From assembly GCA_964518765.1 (NCBI GenBank), contig CAZFJC010000012.1, forward strand, positions 1 to 64,000: a DNA stretch of 64,000 nt. The letters are read 5' to 3'. Below the pieces are notes generated by a model, which did not search any database, was not told the DNA's origin, and saw only the letters and a list, made by a program, of their open reading frames with translations. The stretch is from CAZPNX01 sp964518765 (GTDB taxonomy: Bacteria > Edwardsbacteria > AC1 > EtOH8). Positions 50,628 to 59,736 of this stretch are shown piece by piece (positions within the stretch are counted from its first letter, which is position 1; every line of letters starts with the position of its first letter). The translations under genes and the position numbers were made by a program.

Positions 50628-52140
50628 TATTCCGCTTATACCTTTCGCCTATTTTCGACGATTTCTCTGGGAAATACCCTGCCTTCAGCTCATCCAACCT
50701 CTCCCGGTATTCCACCTTTCCCGACCTCTCCCACAGACCCTTGAACAGCCGTAACGACTCTTCCTTCCTGGCTTGGTCACGGGTCAGCCGGAATATCTGA
50801 AAGCTCACTTCAGCTTTTTCTTTGTCGCCCTCCTGCTCCCGCAGCATTTTCTCCAGGCCGGCGGCGGCCGCCTCCCTGTCGCTCTCTCCGAGAATTCTCA
50901 GCCTTAGCAGCTCGGCTTGGAAGATGATCTCCCGGCGTCCCAACTCCCGGGCCACCCGGCCGGCGCGTTCTAGATACCGAGAGGCTTCCCCGTTCCTGCC
51001 CAGTCGGTGCTTGAGCTCGGCCATCAGCCAGCAGTTCTGGCTCAAGTGATAGTTATTATCTATGCTCTCGGCAATCTCTATCCCGCGCTCCAGCAGCCCT
51101 TCGGCCTCGGCCAGCTCGCCCGTCCTCAGGCGCAGCTTGGCGAAGTTGCCGCACAGCCGGGCGATGTCCTCGACGTTGTCCAGCTCCTCGGCCATACGCA
51201 TGGCCCGCTCGAAATGCAGTCGGCTTTCCTCCCAGCGCCCCCGGGCCAAAGCGGCCATCCCCATGTCGTCCAGGGCCACGATCATCCCGGGCTTGTCGTC
51301 CAGCTCCTCGGTTATCTCCAGGTATCGCCGGAAGGACTCCTCGGCCCGGTCGGTCTCGTCCAGCTCGAACAGGATGGAGCCGATGTTGCCCACCGCGTAG
51401 CTGATCACCTGCCGGTTGCCCAACCGCTGGGCCAGCTCCAAGTAGCGGCGCCCGAAGTCCAGGGCCTCGGGGTATCTGCCCTGCTCTTGGTGGATCATGC
51501 CAATGTTGCCGGTGGCGATGGCTTCGGTCTCCAGGTCCCCGGTCTCCCGTGCCAGCCTGGCCGCCTCCTGGTAGTGTTCGATGGCCCCGGAGAAGTCCCC
51601 CCGCTCGTAGCAGATGATGCCGATGTTGCCCACCGCCCGGCTGACGCTCTGCCGGTTACCAGATTCCCTGGCGATCTCCAGCGCCTGCCTCAGCGATTCC
51701 AGGGCCTGGTCGTACTCGCCCCGGTTGTGCTGGATGTTAGCCAGGTTGCTCAGCACCCTTCCCAGGCCCGGCCGGTCCCCCAGCACCCGATAGAGCTTTT
51801 CCGCCCTTTGCAGATATCCCTCTGCCTCCGGATAGCGCCCCCGATTGACCTCCAGGCTGCCCAGACGATTGAGGGCATCGGCCAGCAGAGCCTGGTCGTC
51901 CGCGGCGCTGAATCGATCCCTGAAGCCTAGAAGCACCCTTTCGGCCTCATTCCATAGCCCCACCGTCTCCAGGATGTCCAACCGCTTCTCCTGGACGGCA
52001 TAGGGAAGGTAGCCACCTCCCCTCCCTGGGGCCGGAATCTGCAGCCATAGCATCCTCGGTCGATAGCGGTGCCGGCGTCCTTCATCGCCGAGAATTACCC
52101 CTTGGTCCATTTCTTCAAAGAACTGCTGGCCGTCAGCCAA
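50614..52140 (-). CDS. Tetratricopeptide repeat protein
   Basis: Up to 508 residues, almost entirely about ten TPR-type helical pairs of 40-residue period (AVGNIGIICYERGDFSGAIEHYQEA, ATGNIGMIHQEQGRYPEALDF and so on), the extended form seen in LGN/Rapsyn-like repeats. No signal peptide or enzyme domain. TTG 52140 overlaps the upstream stop by 8 bases; ATG at 52110 (MDQGVILG) is an alternative. Probably a cytosolic scaffold, perhaps serving the adjacent FHA/kinase pair (inference). Confidence 0.85.
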   Translation of the reverse strand: MADGQQFFEEMDQGVILGDEGRRHRYRPRMLWLQIPAPGRGGGYLPYAVQEKRLDILETVGLWNEAERVLLGFRDRFSAADDQALLADALNRLGSLEVNRGRYPEAEGYLQRAEKLYRVLGDRPGLGRVLSNLANIQHNRGEYDQALESLRQALEIARESGNRQSVSRAVGNIGIICYERGDFSGAIEHYQEAARLARETGDLETEAIATGNIGMIHQEQGRYPEALDFGRRYLELAQRLGNRQVISYAVGNIGSILFELDETDRAEESFRRYLEITEELDDKPGMIVALDDMGMAALARGRWEESRLHFERAMRMAEELDNVEDIARLCGNFAKLRLRTGELAEAEGLLERGIEIAESIDNNYHLSQNCWLMAELKHRLGRNGEASRYLERAGRVARELGRREIIFQAELLRLRILGESDREAAAAGLEKMLREQEGDKEKAEVSFQIFRLTRDQARKEESLRLFKGLWERSGKVEYRERLDELKAGYFPEKSSKIGERYKRNNENA

Positions 52141-54505
52141 GCATCAGATACATCAACCCCAGGCTCATGGCCAGGAACAGCAGAGCGGTGGCCAGCTTGA
52201 CCCCGGCCACCGAGGCCTGGGCCCAGGCGGCGATGCGCTTCGAGGACACGCCCCAAAAGGCGATGACGAAGGTGATGATCATCGGCACTTCGAACATCAG
52301 ATTGTAAAGAAGCAGATACCCGAAGGCCTGCATCCGGTAGGTGGAGATCTGGCTGACGAAGGCGATGGTCGGCAGGTAAACCTGCCCGGTGCAGGCGAAC
52401 TCCAACAGCGAGGTGATCAGCCCCACCCCGAAGGCCCCGCCGATCAGCCCGCCCGCCCCCATCCTTTCCCGGATGATCCGGTGGATCCTCTGCTTGGTCG
52501 CGGTGGAGAGCTGGAGATCCATGCCCGAAAGCTCGCCCCGGCGTGCTTTGAGGTAATCCCGAAGATTGTAGAAGGCCAGCACCAGCCCGGCGATGATGGC
52601 CAGCCAGTAGAAAATCTTGCTTATCAGCGGCAGGGCCTTGAGCGTCATCAGAAACGACAGCCCGCCCACTCCGATCAGGAAGTAGACCAGGAAGTCGGCC
52701 AGGGTGTAGGTGGCCCCCACCGCCAGGATCTCCCAGCGCTGGCGGCCCACGAAGGCCAGATAGGAGATGAAAAAAACCAGCACCGCCAGGGAGCAGGGAT
52801 TGACGCCGTCCAAGAGGCCGGCCCCGATCACCCCCCACAGGCCGAATGATCGAAAACGCTCCAACATGCTCTGCCTGGCCTGAGGAAGTTTATGCCCTGC
52901 CTCCAGCCAGGGGATTATGCCGCTGCCGTTCCTGTACTTTTCCAGCAGCCTGCCCAGTTGGCTGTCGTTCACCTGGTCGCCTGTCAGGTAATCCTGTCCC
53001 ACAAAAGCCGAGGGGGCTATCATCCGTTGGGATTCCGGCACCTGATACAACAGGCCCAAGGCTTCCGCCAATAATTTTGATGAATCGGAGGATATCTCTA
53101 TCTTTTTAATCGAGAGATTGGGATACCGCGCTTTGAGCGCCCGGAGCATATACTCAGCCCGATCGCACTTGGGGCAGCGGGCGTCGGTGACCAGGGCCAG
53201 GTAAATGGAATCAACCTCTGAGTTCTCGGGTAACGGCCCGGCGGACGTGTCCCTGCCCGCCTGCGGAGGTTTTTGGATATCGGGCTTACTCTTGGCCGAC
53301 GCCGCCTTGGCCACCTCGGCCCTCAAATGCTTCTCGATCTCCTCCACCCCGCCCAGTATCCGCCGGCCGATGACCGCGGCCGGGATCTGGTTGTTGCGGT
53401 CGCCCCAGCGTTCCTCGATGTCCAGCAGCCTGCGGTATTCCAGGGGATCGTCCACGCTTCGGTAGGTGATCTTTAGCCTTCCCGGGTAATCCCTGACCAG
53501 GGCGGTCAACAGGCCCTCCTTGAGCTTCTCGCAGTCCGGGCAGTCCGGGGCGAAGAAGACGTCCACCGCGATATCACCGTAGCCCTGGACCCTGACCGCG
53601 GCGTGGCCTCTGGGGATGTAGGTCCCAACGATGGCGGTGATGTCCGGATCGTCCGGAAGGTCCGAGTTTATGCCCAGAAGCTTGGAGGATCTTAAGCGCC
53701 ACCGTCCGTCCTGGAGCTCCATCCAAGCCTGGGTGAGCCAGGCAGCCTTGGAGCCGGCCTCTATGATGGGAACGCCGTGGGACCGGTCCGCCTCCCTGAT
53801 CTCGTTCTGGGTATGCCCCCCGATTATCAGGTCCAGCTCGGGGAATTCTGAGGCTATCTCCTGCTCCTTCTCGTATCCCAGATGGGAGAGCAGGATGATG
53901 GCATCTGCCTTGGGCCTGACCTCGGAGACAAGAGACCTCAGGACCGAATCGGGGTCCAGGATCTCCAGCTCCCGGGACACCTCGGCCGGATAGTACTTGA
54001 ACACCTGCTGGCCCATAAGTCCGATGGCGGCCACCCTGATACCCCCGACTGCGAAAATGCGGTATCCGCCGACCAGCTCCTTGCCCCTGTGCCTGAGGTT
54101 GGCCGCCAGAAAATTCACCCTGAACTTAGAGGAGAGCTCCTGGAAATAGTCCACCCCCCTGGAGAGCTCCTGGTCGCCTAGGGCCACCGCCTGATAGCCC
54201 ATGGCCTGGTAGGCGGCCAACACCAGGGAGTCGGTTTTCCTGTCCGAGTCCAGCCCCCAGATGTCCCCGGAGTCGAATAGCAGGTGGCCCGGGTGACCTC
54301 CTGTTATCTGTTTGATGAGCGAGTAACGCTTGGCCAGCCCGCCCTTGGGCTCGCTGGGGCACTTGCAGGGATAGAGATATCCGTTATTGGCGTTGGTCTG
54401 CAGGATCAAGAGCTGATGCGGTCCGGCCTGGGCCCGGGCGTTGGAAGCCAGCATCATGGCTGCCGTCATCAGCAGCCACCATATGTGATATTTTCTCCGG
54501 GTCAT
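52133..54505 (-). CDS. Fusion: 5'-nucleotidase-like domain, two thioredoxin-like domains, DsbD/CcdA membrane domain
   Basis: This protein has 790 residues. Signal sequence (about 1-26). A calcineurin/5'-nucleotidase-like domain follows (about 30-300); it keeps SGDIWG, SHLGYEKE and IIGGHTQN, but the first motif is TNANNG and the GNHE motif is GDQE, so metal catalysis is doubtful, and it has CKCPSEPKGGLAKR near the start. Next come thioredoxin-like domain 1 with CPDC (322-325) and domain 2 with CPKC (about 440). The C-terminal six-helix DsbD/CcdA domain (about 550-790) keeps its two key Cys in DGVNPCSLAVL and EFACTGQVYLPTI. It probably carries electrons from cytosolic thioredoxin to periplasmic targets. 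The combination is unusual. Starts ATGA-coupled to the kinase gene. Confidence 0.88.
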   Translation of the reverse strand: MTRRKYHIWWLLMTAAMMLASNARAQAGPHQLLILQTNANNGYLYPCKCPSEPKGGLAKRYSLIKQITGGHPGHLLFDSGDIWGLDSDRKTDSLVLAAYQAMGYQAVALGDQELSRGVDYFQELSSKFRVNFLAANLRHRGKELVGGYRIFAVGGIRVAAIGLMGQQVFKYYPAEVSRELEILDPDSVLRSLVSEVRPKADAIILLSHLGYEKEQEIASEFPELDLIIGGHTQNEIREADRSHGVPIIEAGSKAAWLTQAWMELQDGRWRLRSSKLLGINSDLPDDPDITAIVGTYIPRGHAAVRVQGYGDIAVDVFFAPDCPDCEKLKEGLLTALVRDYPGRLKITYRSVDDPLEYRRLLDIEERWGDRNNQIPAAVIGRRILGGVEEIEKHLRAEVAKAASAKSKPDIQKPPQAGRDTSAGPLPENSEVDSIYLALVTDARCPKCDRAEYMLRALKARYPNLSIKKIEISSDSSKLLAEALGLLYQVPESQRMIAPSAFVGQDYLTGDQVNDSQLGRLLEKYRNGSGIIPWLEAGHKLPQARQSMLERFRSFGLWGVIGAGLLDGVNPCSLAVLVFFISYLAFVGRQRWEILAVGATYTLADFLVYFLIGVGGLSFLMTLKALPLISKIFYWLAIIAGLVLAFYNLRDYLKARRGELSGMDLQLSTATKQRIHRIIRERMGAGGLIGGAFGVGLITSLLEFACTGQVYLPTIAFVSQISTYRMQAFGYLLLYNLMFEVPMIITFVIAFWGVSSKRIAAWAQASVAGVKLATALLFLAMSLGLMYLMLG

Positions 54506-55395
54506 TTTTCCTGAACTATGGTCTCGGTGTCCCCCTCGCGGTCTATGTCCTCCAAGAGCCTGGCCAGATCACGGGCCATCCCGGCCAGCGCCCTCCAGCC
54601 TAGATAGCGGTCCAGGGCCCGCAGCATCTCGCCGGCCGAACGATAGCGTTCGGCGGCCCTGGTCCGCAACGACCGCCTGATGATGGCGGCCATCCCCCAG
54701 TCGTGGTAGGGTGAACGCCAGAAGGCCGAGGGGTATTTCCCGCGACAGATAGCAGCCGTCACCCCTTGTCCGTCGCCGCCGGTGAAGGGTTTCCTGCCGG
54801 TGACCATCTCGTAGAGCAGTATCCCCAGGGAGAACAGGTCCGAGGAGAAGGTGACGGTGCCCCCCGAGGCCTGCTCCGGCGACATATAGTAAGGGGTCCC
54901 CACCACCACCCCGGCCGTGGTCAGGTCCGATCCGGAAACCTCCCGGGCAACCCCGAAATCGGTGAGCTTGACCAGCCCCTCCCTCGAGATGAGGATGTTC
55001 CTGGGCTTGATGTCGCGGTGGATGACGCCGCGGCGGTGGGCGCACTCCAAGGCGGCGCACACCTGCCGGGCAATGCCGGCTGCCGTCCTCGGGGGCAGAG
55101 GCGCCTGGCGCTCGATGACGGTGGCCAGGTCCAGGCCGTCCACGAACTCCATCACCAGGTAGCCCGAGCCGCCGTGGCGGAAATAATCGAAGACCTCGAT
55201 GATGTTGGGGTGCTGCAGGCCGGCGGCGATGGCCGCCTCCTTATCGGCCCTTTCAAGGTCGCCCTCTCCGGGCGAGGTCCTCTTGATCACCACCAGGCGG
55301 TCGAGCGAGCTCTGGACCGCGGTGAAGATCCGTCCCATGCCGCCCCGGCCCAGTTCGTCCACTATCCGGTAGCCGCGCGGAAAGTTCTTATCCAT
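54502..55395 (-). CDS. Soluble PknB-type Ser/Thr protein kinase
   Basis: This 297-residue protein is a single kinase domain. Gly-rich loop GRGGMG (16-21), Lys38 in VVIKR, catalytic HRDIKPRNIL (Asp128), DFG at 146-148, GTPYYMSPEQ, and DLFSLGILLYEM. No transmembrane segment or PASTA domains, unlike membrane PknB. The start overlaps the FHA-GGDEF gene by 8 bases; FHA domains bind phospho-Thr, so that protein may be substrate or partner. Confidence 0.95.
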   Translation of the reverse strand: MDKNFPRGYRIVDELGRGGMGRIFTAVQSSLDRLVVIKRTSPGEGDLERADKEAAIAAGLQHPNIIEVFDYFRHGGSGYLVMEFVDGLDLATVIERQAPLPPRTAAGIARQVCAALECAHRRGVIHRDIKPRNILISREGLVKLTDFGVAREVSGSDLTTAGVVVGTPYYMSPEQASGGTVTFSSDLFSLGILLYEMVTGRKPFTGGDGQGVTAAICRGKYPSAFWRSPYHDWGMAAIIRRSLRTRAAERYRSAGEMLRALDRYLGWRALAGMARDLARLLEDIDREGDTETIVQEK

Positions 55396-56362
55396 CGGAC
55401 GTAGCCACCCGGTTCCGCCCCTCGGCCTTGGCCCGGTAGACCGCGGCGTCGGCGCGACGCACCAGGTCCTGCCAGCCTTTATCCTTGGGACGCCGGCAGG
55501 CCACCCCCAGGCTGGCCGTCACCGAGAAACCGGTCAGCTCCCGGCTGCGCCCTTCCAACAGCTTCCTGATGGACTCGGCGGCAGAGGCGGCGTCCCCGGC
55601 CTCCATCCCGGGAAAGGCGGCTACGAACTCCTCGCCTCCATAGCGGGCCACCAGATCGTCGCGGCGGCAGACGGAGCGGATCAGCCTGGCGGCCGCCCTC
55701 AAGGCCCGGTCCCCGGCCTGGTGCCCGCGGCCGTCGTTGATCCGTTTGAAATGGTCCAGGTCGATGAACACCAGCGACAGCGGGCTTCGGTTACGGACCG
55801 ACTGCCTCCATAAAAGATCCATCTCCTGTTCGAAGTGCCGGCGGTTGTGCAGGCCGGTGAGCCGGTCGCGCCGGGCCATATCCTTGAGTTTCCGGCGGCT
55901 GCGTTCGGCCGTCAGCCTGAGCCGCAGCAGGTCGCGGGCCTCCCCCCGGCCGCCCAGCTTGCGGCCTAGTTCCATAAATTGGAGTCGCAGCCCCACCGTC
56001 TCCTGCCCCAACCTTTCAGCGCAGGTGGCCTCGTCGGAAAGGTTCAGCCCCCGCCCGTCATCGTAGATCAGAGTGGTGGAGCCCAGCCCCAACTCGTCGC
56101 CGTGCTTCAGGGGTCGGCTCTTTGTCCTGGCCCCGTTGACGAGGAGCCCGTTGGTGCTGTCCAGGTCCTCGACGTGCCATCTTCCCCCGGAGAGGTATAT
56201 CCGGGCATGCTGGCGCGACACCAGCTTGTCGCCCAAGACCAGGTCGCAGCCAGAACTGCGTCCCAGCAGGCGGTCCCGCCCGTCGAGCTCCAGCCTCTTG
56301 ATCAGGACCCCGTCGTCCACCAGGTTGAGGGAGGGGACGCCCTTTTCCGATGAGTCAGTCAA
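55388..56362 (-). CDS. FHA-GGDEF diguanylate cyclase
   Basis: This protein has 324 residues. The N-terminal FHA domain (about 25-95) has LLGRSSGCDLVL, SRQHARIYL and DLDSTNGLLVNG. A helical linker follows, then GGDEF (about 165-320) with DRLTGLHNRR, FIDLDHFKRIND and intact RYGGEEF. The inhibitory I-site RxxD is present (RRDD before LVARYGGEEF). It makes c-di-GMP; FHA suggests control by the kinase encoded next. Confidence 0.95.
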   Translation of the reverse strand: MTDSSEKGVPSLNLVDDGVLIKRLELDGRDRLLGRSSGCDLVLGDKLVSRQHARIYLSGGRWHVEDLDSTNGLLVNGARTKSRPLKHGDELGLGSTTLIYDDGRGLNLSDEATCAERLGQETVGLRLQFMELGRKLGGRGEARDLLRLRLTAERSRRKLKDMARRDRLTGLHNRRHFEQEMDLLWRQSVRNRSPLSLVFIDLDHFKRINDGRGHQAGDRALRAAARLIRSVCRRDDLVARYGGEEFVAAFPGMEAGDAASAAESIRKLLEGRSRELTGFSVTASLGVACRRPKDKGWQDLVRRADAAVYRAKAEGRNRVATSDG

Positions 56363-56402
56363 GTCGCCTCAACTGCAGCGCCTCAACGCCTCTATGACAA
56401 AA

Positions 56403-56891
56403 TTAGAGGCTGCCTATCCCGATCACCTTCGGCGTCTTGATGGTTTGGTGCCCCTCGGGAACCATGATCGACACCGGCGCCGGCATGCCGTTCACCTCCG
56501 GCTTCTTGGCCAGCCAGACCTTGTAGACCTTTCCCTTGATGGCGCTGGCACCGTAGCCGTCGCCGTTGGATTTGCGGACGTTGACCCGGGTGATCTTGGC
56601 CGGCTGCTGGTAGAACTTGATGTTGTTGAAGTCCTTCTTCAGGGAGAAGTCCAGCAGGTCCCGGCCCAGGGCGTCGCCCTCCTCGTTAACCAGGCCGCCG
56701 CCGGCGATGGACAGGAAGAGCACGGCGCAGGAGTCCAGATCCGGGGCGTTGAGGGCCTGGACGTACCGGTCCAGCACCGCCTTGACCTCCTTGGGCAGCT
56801 TTGAGACCGGGATGTCGTCCCGCTTGGACTGGGCAGATAGTCCTGTGCCAACCATCAGCACCACTGCAACTAGAACAAGGATATTCCTCAT
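56403..56891 (-). CDS. Secreted protein of unknown function
   Basis: This 162-residue protein has a signal peptide (MRNILVLVAVVLMVGTGLSA). The mature part begins with a helix (KLPKEVKAVLDRYVQALNAPDLDSCAVLF) of the sort that opens NTF2-like folds, then a strand-rich half ending VPEGHQTIKTPKVIGIGSL. No named family recognised. A hairpin at 56938-56964 lies upstream. Confidence 0.7.
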   Translation of the reverse strand: MRNILVLVAVVLMVGTGLSAQSKRDDIPVSKLPKEVKAVLDRYVQALNAPDLDSCAVLFLSIAGGGLVNEEGDALGRDLLDFSLKKDFNNIKFYQQPAKITRVNVRKSNGDGYGASAIKGKVYKVWLAKKPEVNGMPAPVSIMVPEGHQTIKTPKVIGIGSL

Positions 56892-56937
56892 GAGTTCCTC
56901 AGTTTATAGCGTGTCTGGATCTCTTTGGGGAACAAAG

Positions 56938-56964
56938 CGCCGCACTATATAATTATAGGCGGCG
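56938..56964. other. Hairpin upstream of the secreted-protein gene
   Basis: CGCCGC, a bulged A and CTATA pair with TATAG and GCGGCG around a TAAT loop. The region between 56892 and 57022 holds no gene. Role unknown: leader structure or part of a dispersed element. Confidence 0.4.
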
Positions 56965-57022
56965 TCCTTCGTTGCTAATTATTCATGCATGACACCAAAC
57001 ATGTTTTATTCGGTTGATGGAG

Positions 57023-57418
57023 TCAATGTTCACGAATGTTTTCATAAGCCGTCTCGATTTCGGCAATCACTTTCCCGATGTCGTTCAGCACCTCCTCGTT
57101 CCTGAACCTCATAACCCTTATGTCCCGCCGCTTCATGACATCCTCGCGGTGCCGATCGTATTCCTTTTGCCTGTCGTGTATTTCACCATCCAGCTCTACC
57201 GCCAAGCGCATCTTATTACAGTAGAAATCGGCGATGAAGCCGTCGATCACCTGCTGCCGCCTGAACTGCAGGCCCATCACCTTGTTGTTCCGAACCGCGT
57301 TCCAGAAGACACGTTCGGCCTTGGTCATGTTGCGGCGCAGATGCTTGGCCAGTGCGTGTTTTCCCGGGCTTATCCTCTGGCCGGTGCATACTCCGGGCAG
57401 GCGCTTTCTCTCAGCCAT
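57023..57418 (-). CDS. DUF559 (Vsr/PD-(D/E)XK-like) endonuclease-domain protein, second copy
   Basis: This 131-residue protein has HLRRNMTKAERVFWNAVRNNKVMGLQFRRQQ, DGFIADFYCNKMRLAVELDGEIHD and VMRFRNEEVLNDIG, aligning with the protein at 37572-37928, with presumed nuclease residues in DFYC and ELDG. ATG 57418 is followed by a basic N-terminus. A nested palindrome lies 9 bases upstream (57427-57478), of similar shape to the units around the other copy but different in sequence. Confidence 0.85.
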   Translation of the reverse strand: MAERKRLPGVCTGQRISPGKHALAKHLRRNMTKAERVFWNAVRNNKVMGLQFRRQQVIDGFIADFYCNKMRLAVELDGEIHDRQKEYDRHREDVMKRRDIRVMRFRNEEVLNDIGKVIAEIETAYENIREH

Positions 57419-57426
57419 TTCGCTAT

Positions 57427-57477
57427 TGACCCCACCCCGCCCTCCTCGAAGGCTTTCGGGGAGGGTACCGGGAGGGG

Positions 57478-57478
<1 letters not shown>
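57427..57478. repeat. Nested palindrome between the second DUF559 gene and GAPDH
   Basis: Outer arms GACCCCACCCC / GGGAGGGGTC and inner arms CCCTCCTCGAA / TTCGGGGAGGG flank a short loop. The shape (outer arm, 4-base offset, inner arm, small loop) is that of the units at 37365-38055. It ends within the GAPDH stop region. Confidence 0.75.
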
Positions 57479-58539
<1,061 letters not shown>

Positions 58540-58636
58540 CGCGTTCTCCTTATATCTGTTTGCGTACAATATGCCTCTCATCCCGAGAAATTCCCGCTTG
58601 CCCCACTGGGGGAGGGATGAATCCGTGCTCACATAC

Positions 58637-58680
58637 GTCACCCTTCAGATATTCAGGCAAAGACGCCTTCTCAGGGTGAC
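58637..58680. repeat. GTCACCCT/AGGGTGAC inverted repeat
   Basis: The 8-base arms end a 44-base element in the spacer between GAPDH and the kinase-like gene. Another member of the loose GTCA...TGAC group of dispersed elements. Confidence 0.55.
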
Positions 58681-58693
58681 CGCAGTCCCTTGT

Positions 58694-59341
58694 TCACACC
58701 AGCTTGGCAGCCTCCCGTATCAACCCCACCGCCTGCCCGATGGAGAAGAGCCCGGTGTTGACCACCAGGTGGTAGTGGGCAGGATCGGCCCAGTCCTTGC
58801 CGTAGAAATCGCGGATGTAGGCCGCCCGGGCCTTGTCCTTCTTGTGGATCCGCTCCCTGGCCTCCTTCTCGCCCAGCTCCTGCCGCTCCATCACCCTTCT
58901 GACGCGGTGCTCCAGGGGCGCCACCAGCTTGATGTGCAAGCAGCCCGGCTTCCCGGCCAGCAGGTACTGGCTCCCCCGGCCCACCAGCACCACCTCGCCC
59001 TTCTGGTAGAGGCTCTCGATGACCGCCTGGGTGAACCTGAGGTACTGCTCGGCGTCGAAGAAGTCGCCTCCGGCCGGCAATGGCCCGGCCATGGGCATCT
59101 CGAAGCCCATCACCGAGTACAGCGAGGGGTTGGCCAGAAACAGGTTCGACAGGTACTTGGAAAGCGGCGAGTACTCCTCCTGATCGAACTTCTCCACCCG
59201 CTCCGAGGCCACCTTGGCCTGCTGGGCCACCTTGATGATCACCGCCTTGTCGGCCAGCTCGTAGCCCAGGGCCCGGGCCAGCTCCCGGGCTATCTCCCGA
59301 CCCCCGGCCCCGTGCTCCTTGGATATGGTTATTACCGCCAT
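58694..59341 (-). CDS. Cytidylate kinase-like family protein
   Basis: This 215-residue protein has a P-loop-like GAGGREIARELARALGY start, then VGRGSQYLL and VAPLEHRVRRVMERQELGEKEA (lid region). It belongs to the cytidylate-kinase-like family, distinct from true Cmk; substrate unknown. GAGGGA lies 8 bases before ATG 59341, which begins directly with VITISKEHGAGG. Confidence 0.88.
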   Translation of the reverse strand: MAVITISKEHGAGGREIARELARALGYELADKAVIIKVAQQAKVASERVEKFDQEEYSPLSKYLSNLFLANPSLYSVMGFEMPMAGPLPAGGDFFDAEQYLRFTQAVIESLYQKGEVVLVGRGSQYLLAGKPGCLHIKLVAPLEHRVRRVMERQELGEKEARERIHKKDKARAAYIRDFYGKDWADPAHYHLVVNTGLFSIGQAVGLIREAAKLV

Positions 59342-59382
59342 ACTAAATTCCCTCTCAGATAACAACTAACGGATAACGAACG

Positions 59383-59600
59383 TTAACCGCGGCCTTTCTC
59401 TATCGTACTGTAAAGCAGCCCTCCCATCTTCTCCACGTCTTGGAACAGCTCTTCGTGTGTCTCGGCGTCGAGATCCCCGGTGTCGCGCAGGAGATCGAGC
59501 CGACCGCCTCCGCCATATTGACGCCTATCGAGGTTCCCGATTTCAGAAGTCGCCTTGACCTCGCTTTTTCGACTTTTTCATCATTAACTTGTATTTTTTA
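59383..59600 (-). pseudogene. Broken four-helix-bundle (S23/IVP-type) protein gene
   Basis: One frame gives LLKSGTSIGVNMAEAVGSIS, matching the N-terminal half of four-helix-bundle proteins (RSGTSIGANIAEA). A second frame gives LDLLRDTGDLDAETHEELF and LLYSTIEKG, matching the C-terminal half. The two overlap at one point with about 25 codons missing between them, so an internal deletion and frameshift destroyed the gene. No intact copy is in the window. This also accounts for most of the gap 59342-59736; the remainder shows nothing. Confidence 0.6.
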
Positions 59601-59736
59601 CTATCTTTACTGCAAAGGCATAATCCTTGGTAAATATAGAATGCTTTTATCCGCGCCCCCGATATTTCCCTTTACCTTTGCCGATGGTATACTATTGACT
59701 TGCTGTTAGCTGTTATCTGTTTGTTGTTAGTCGAAA

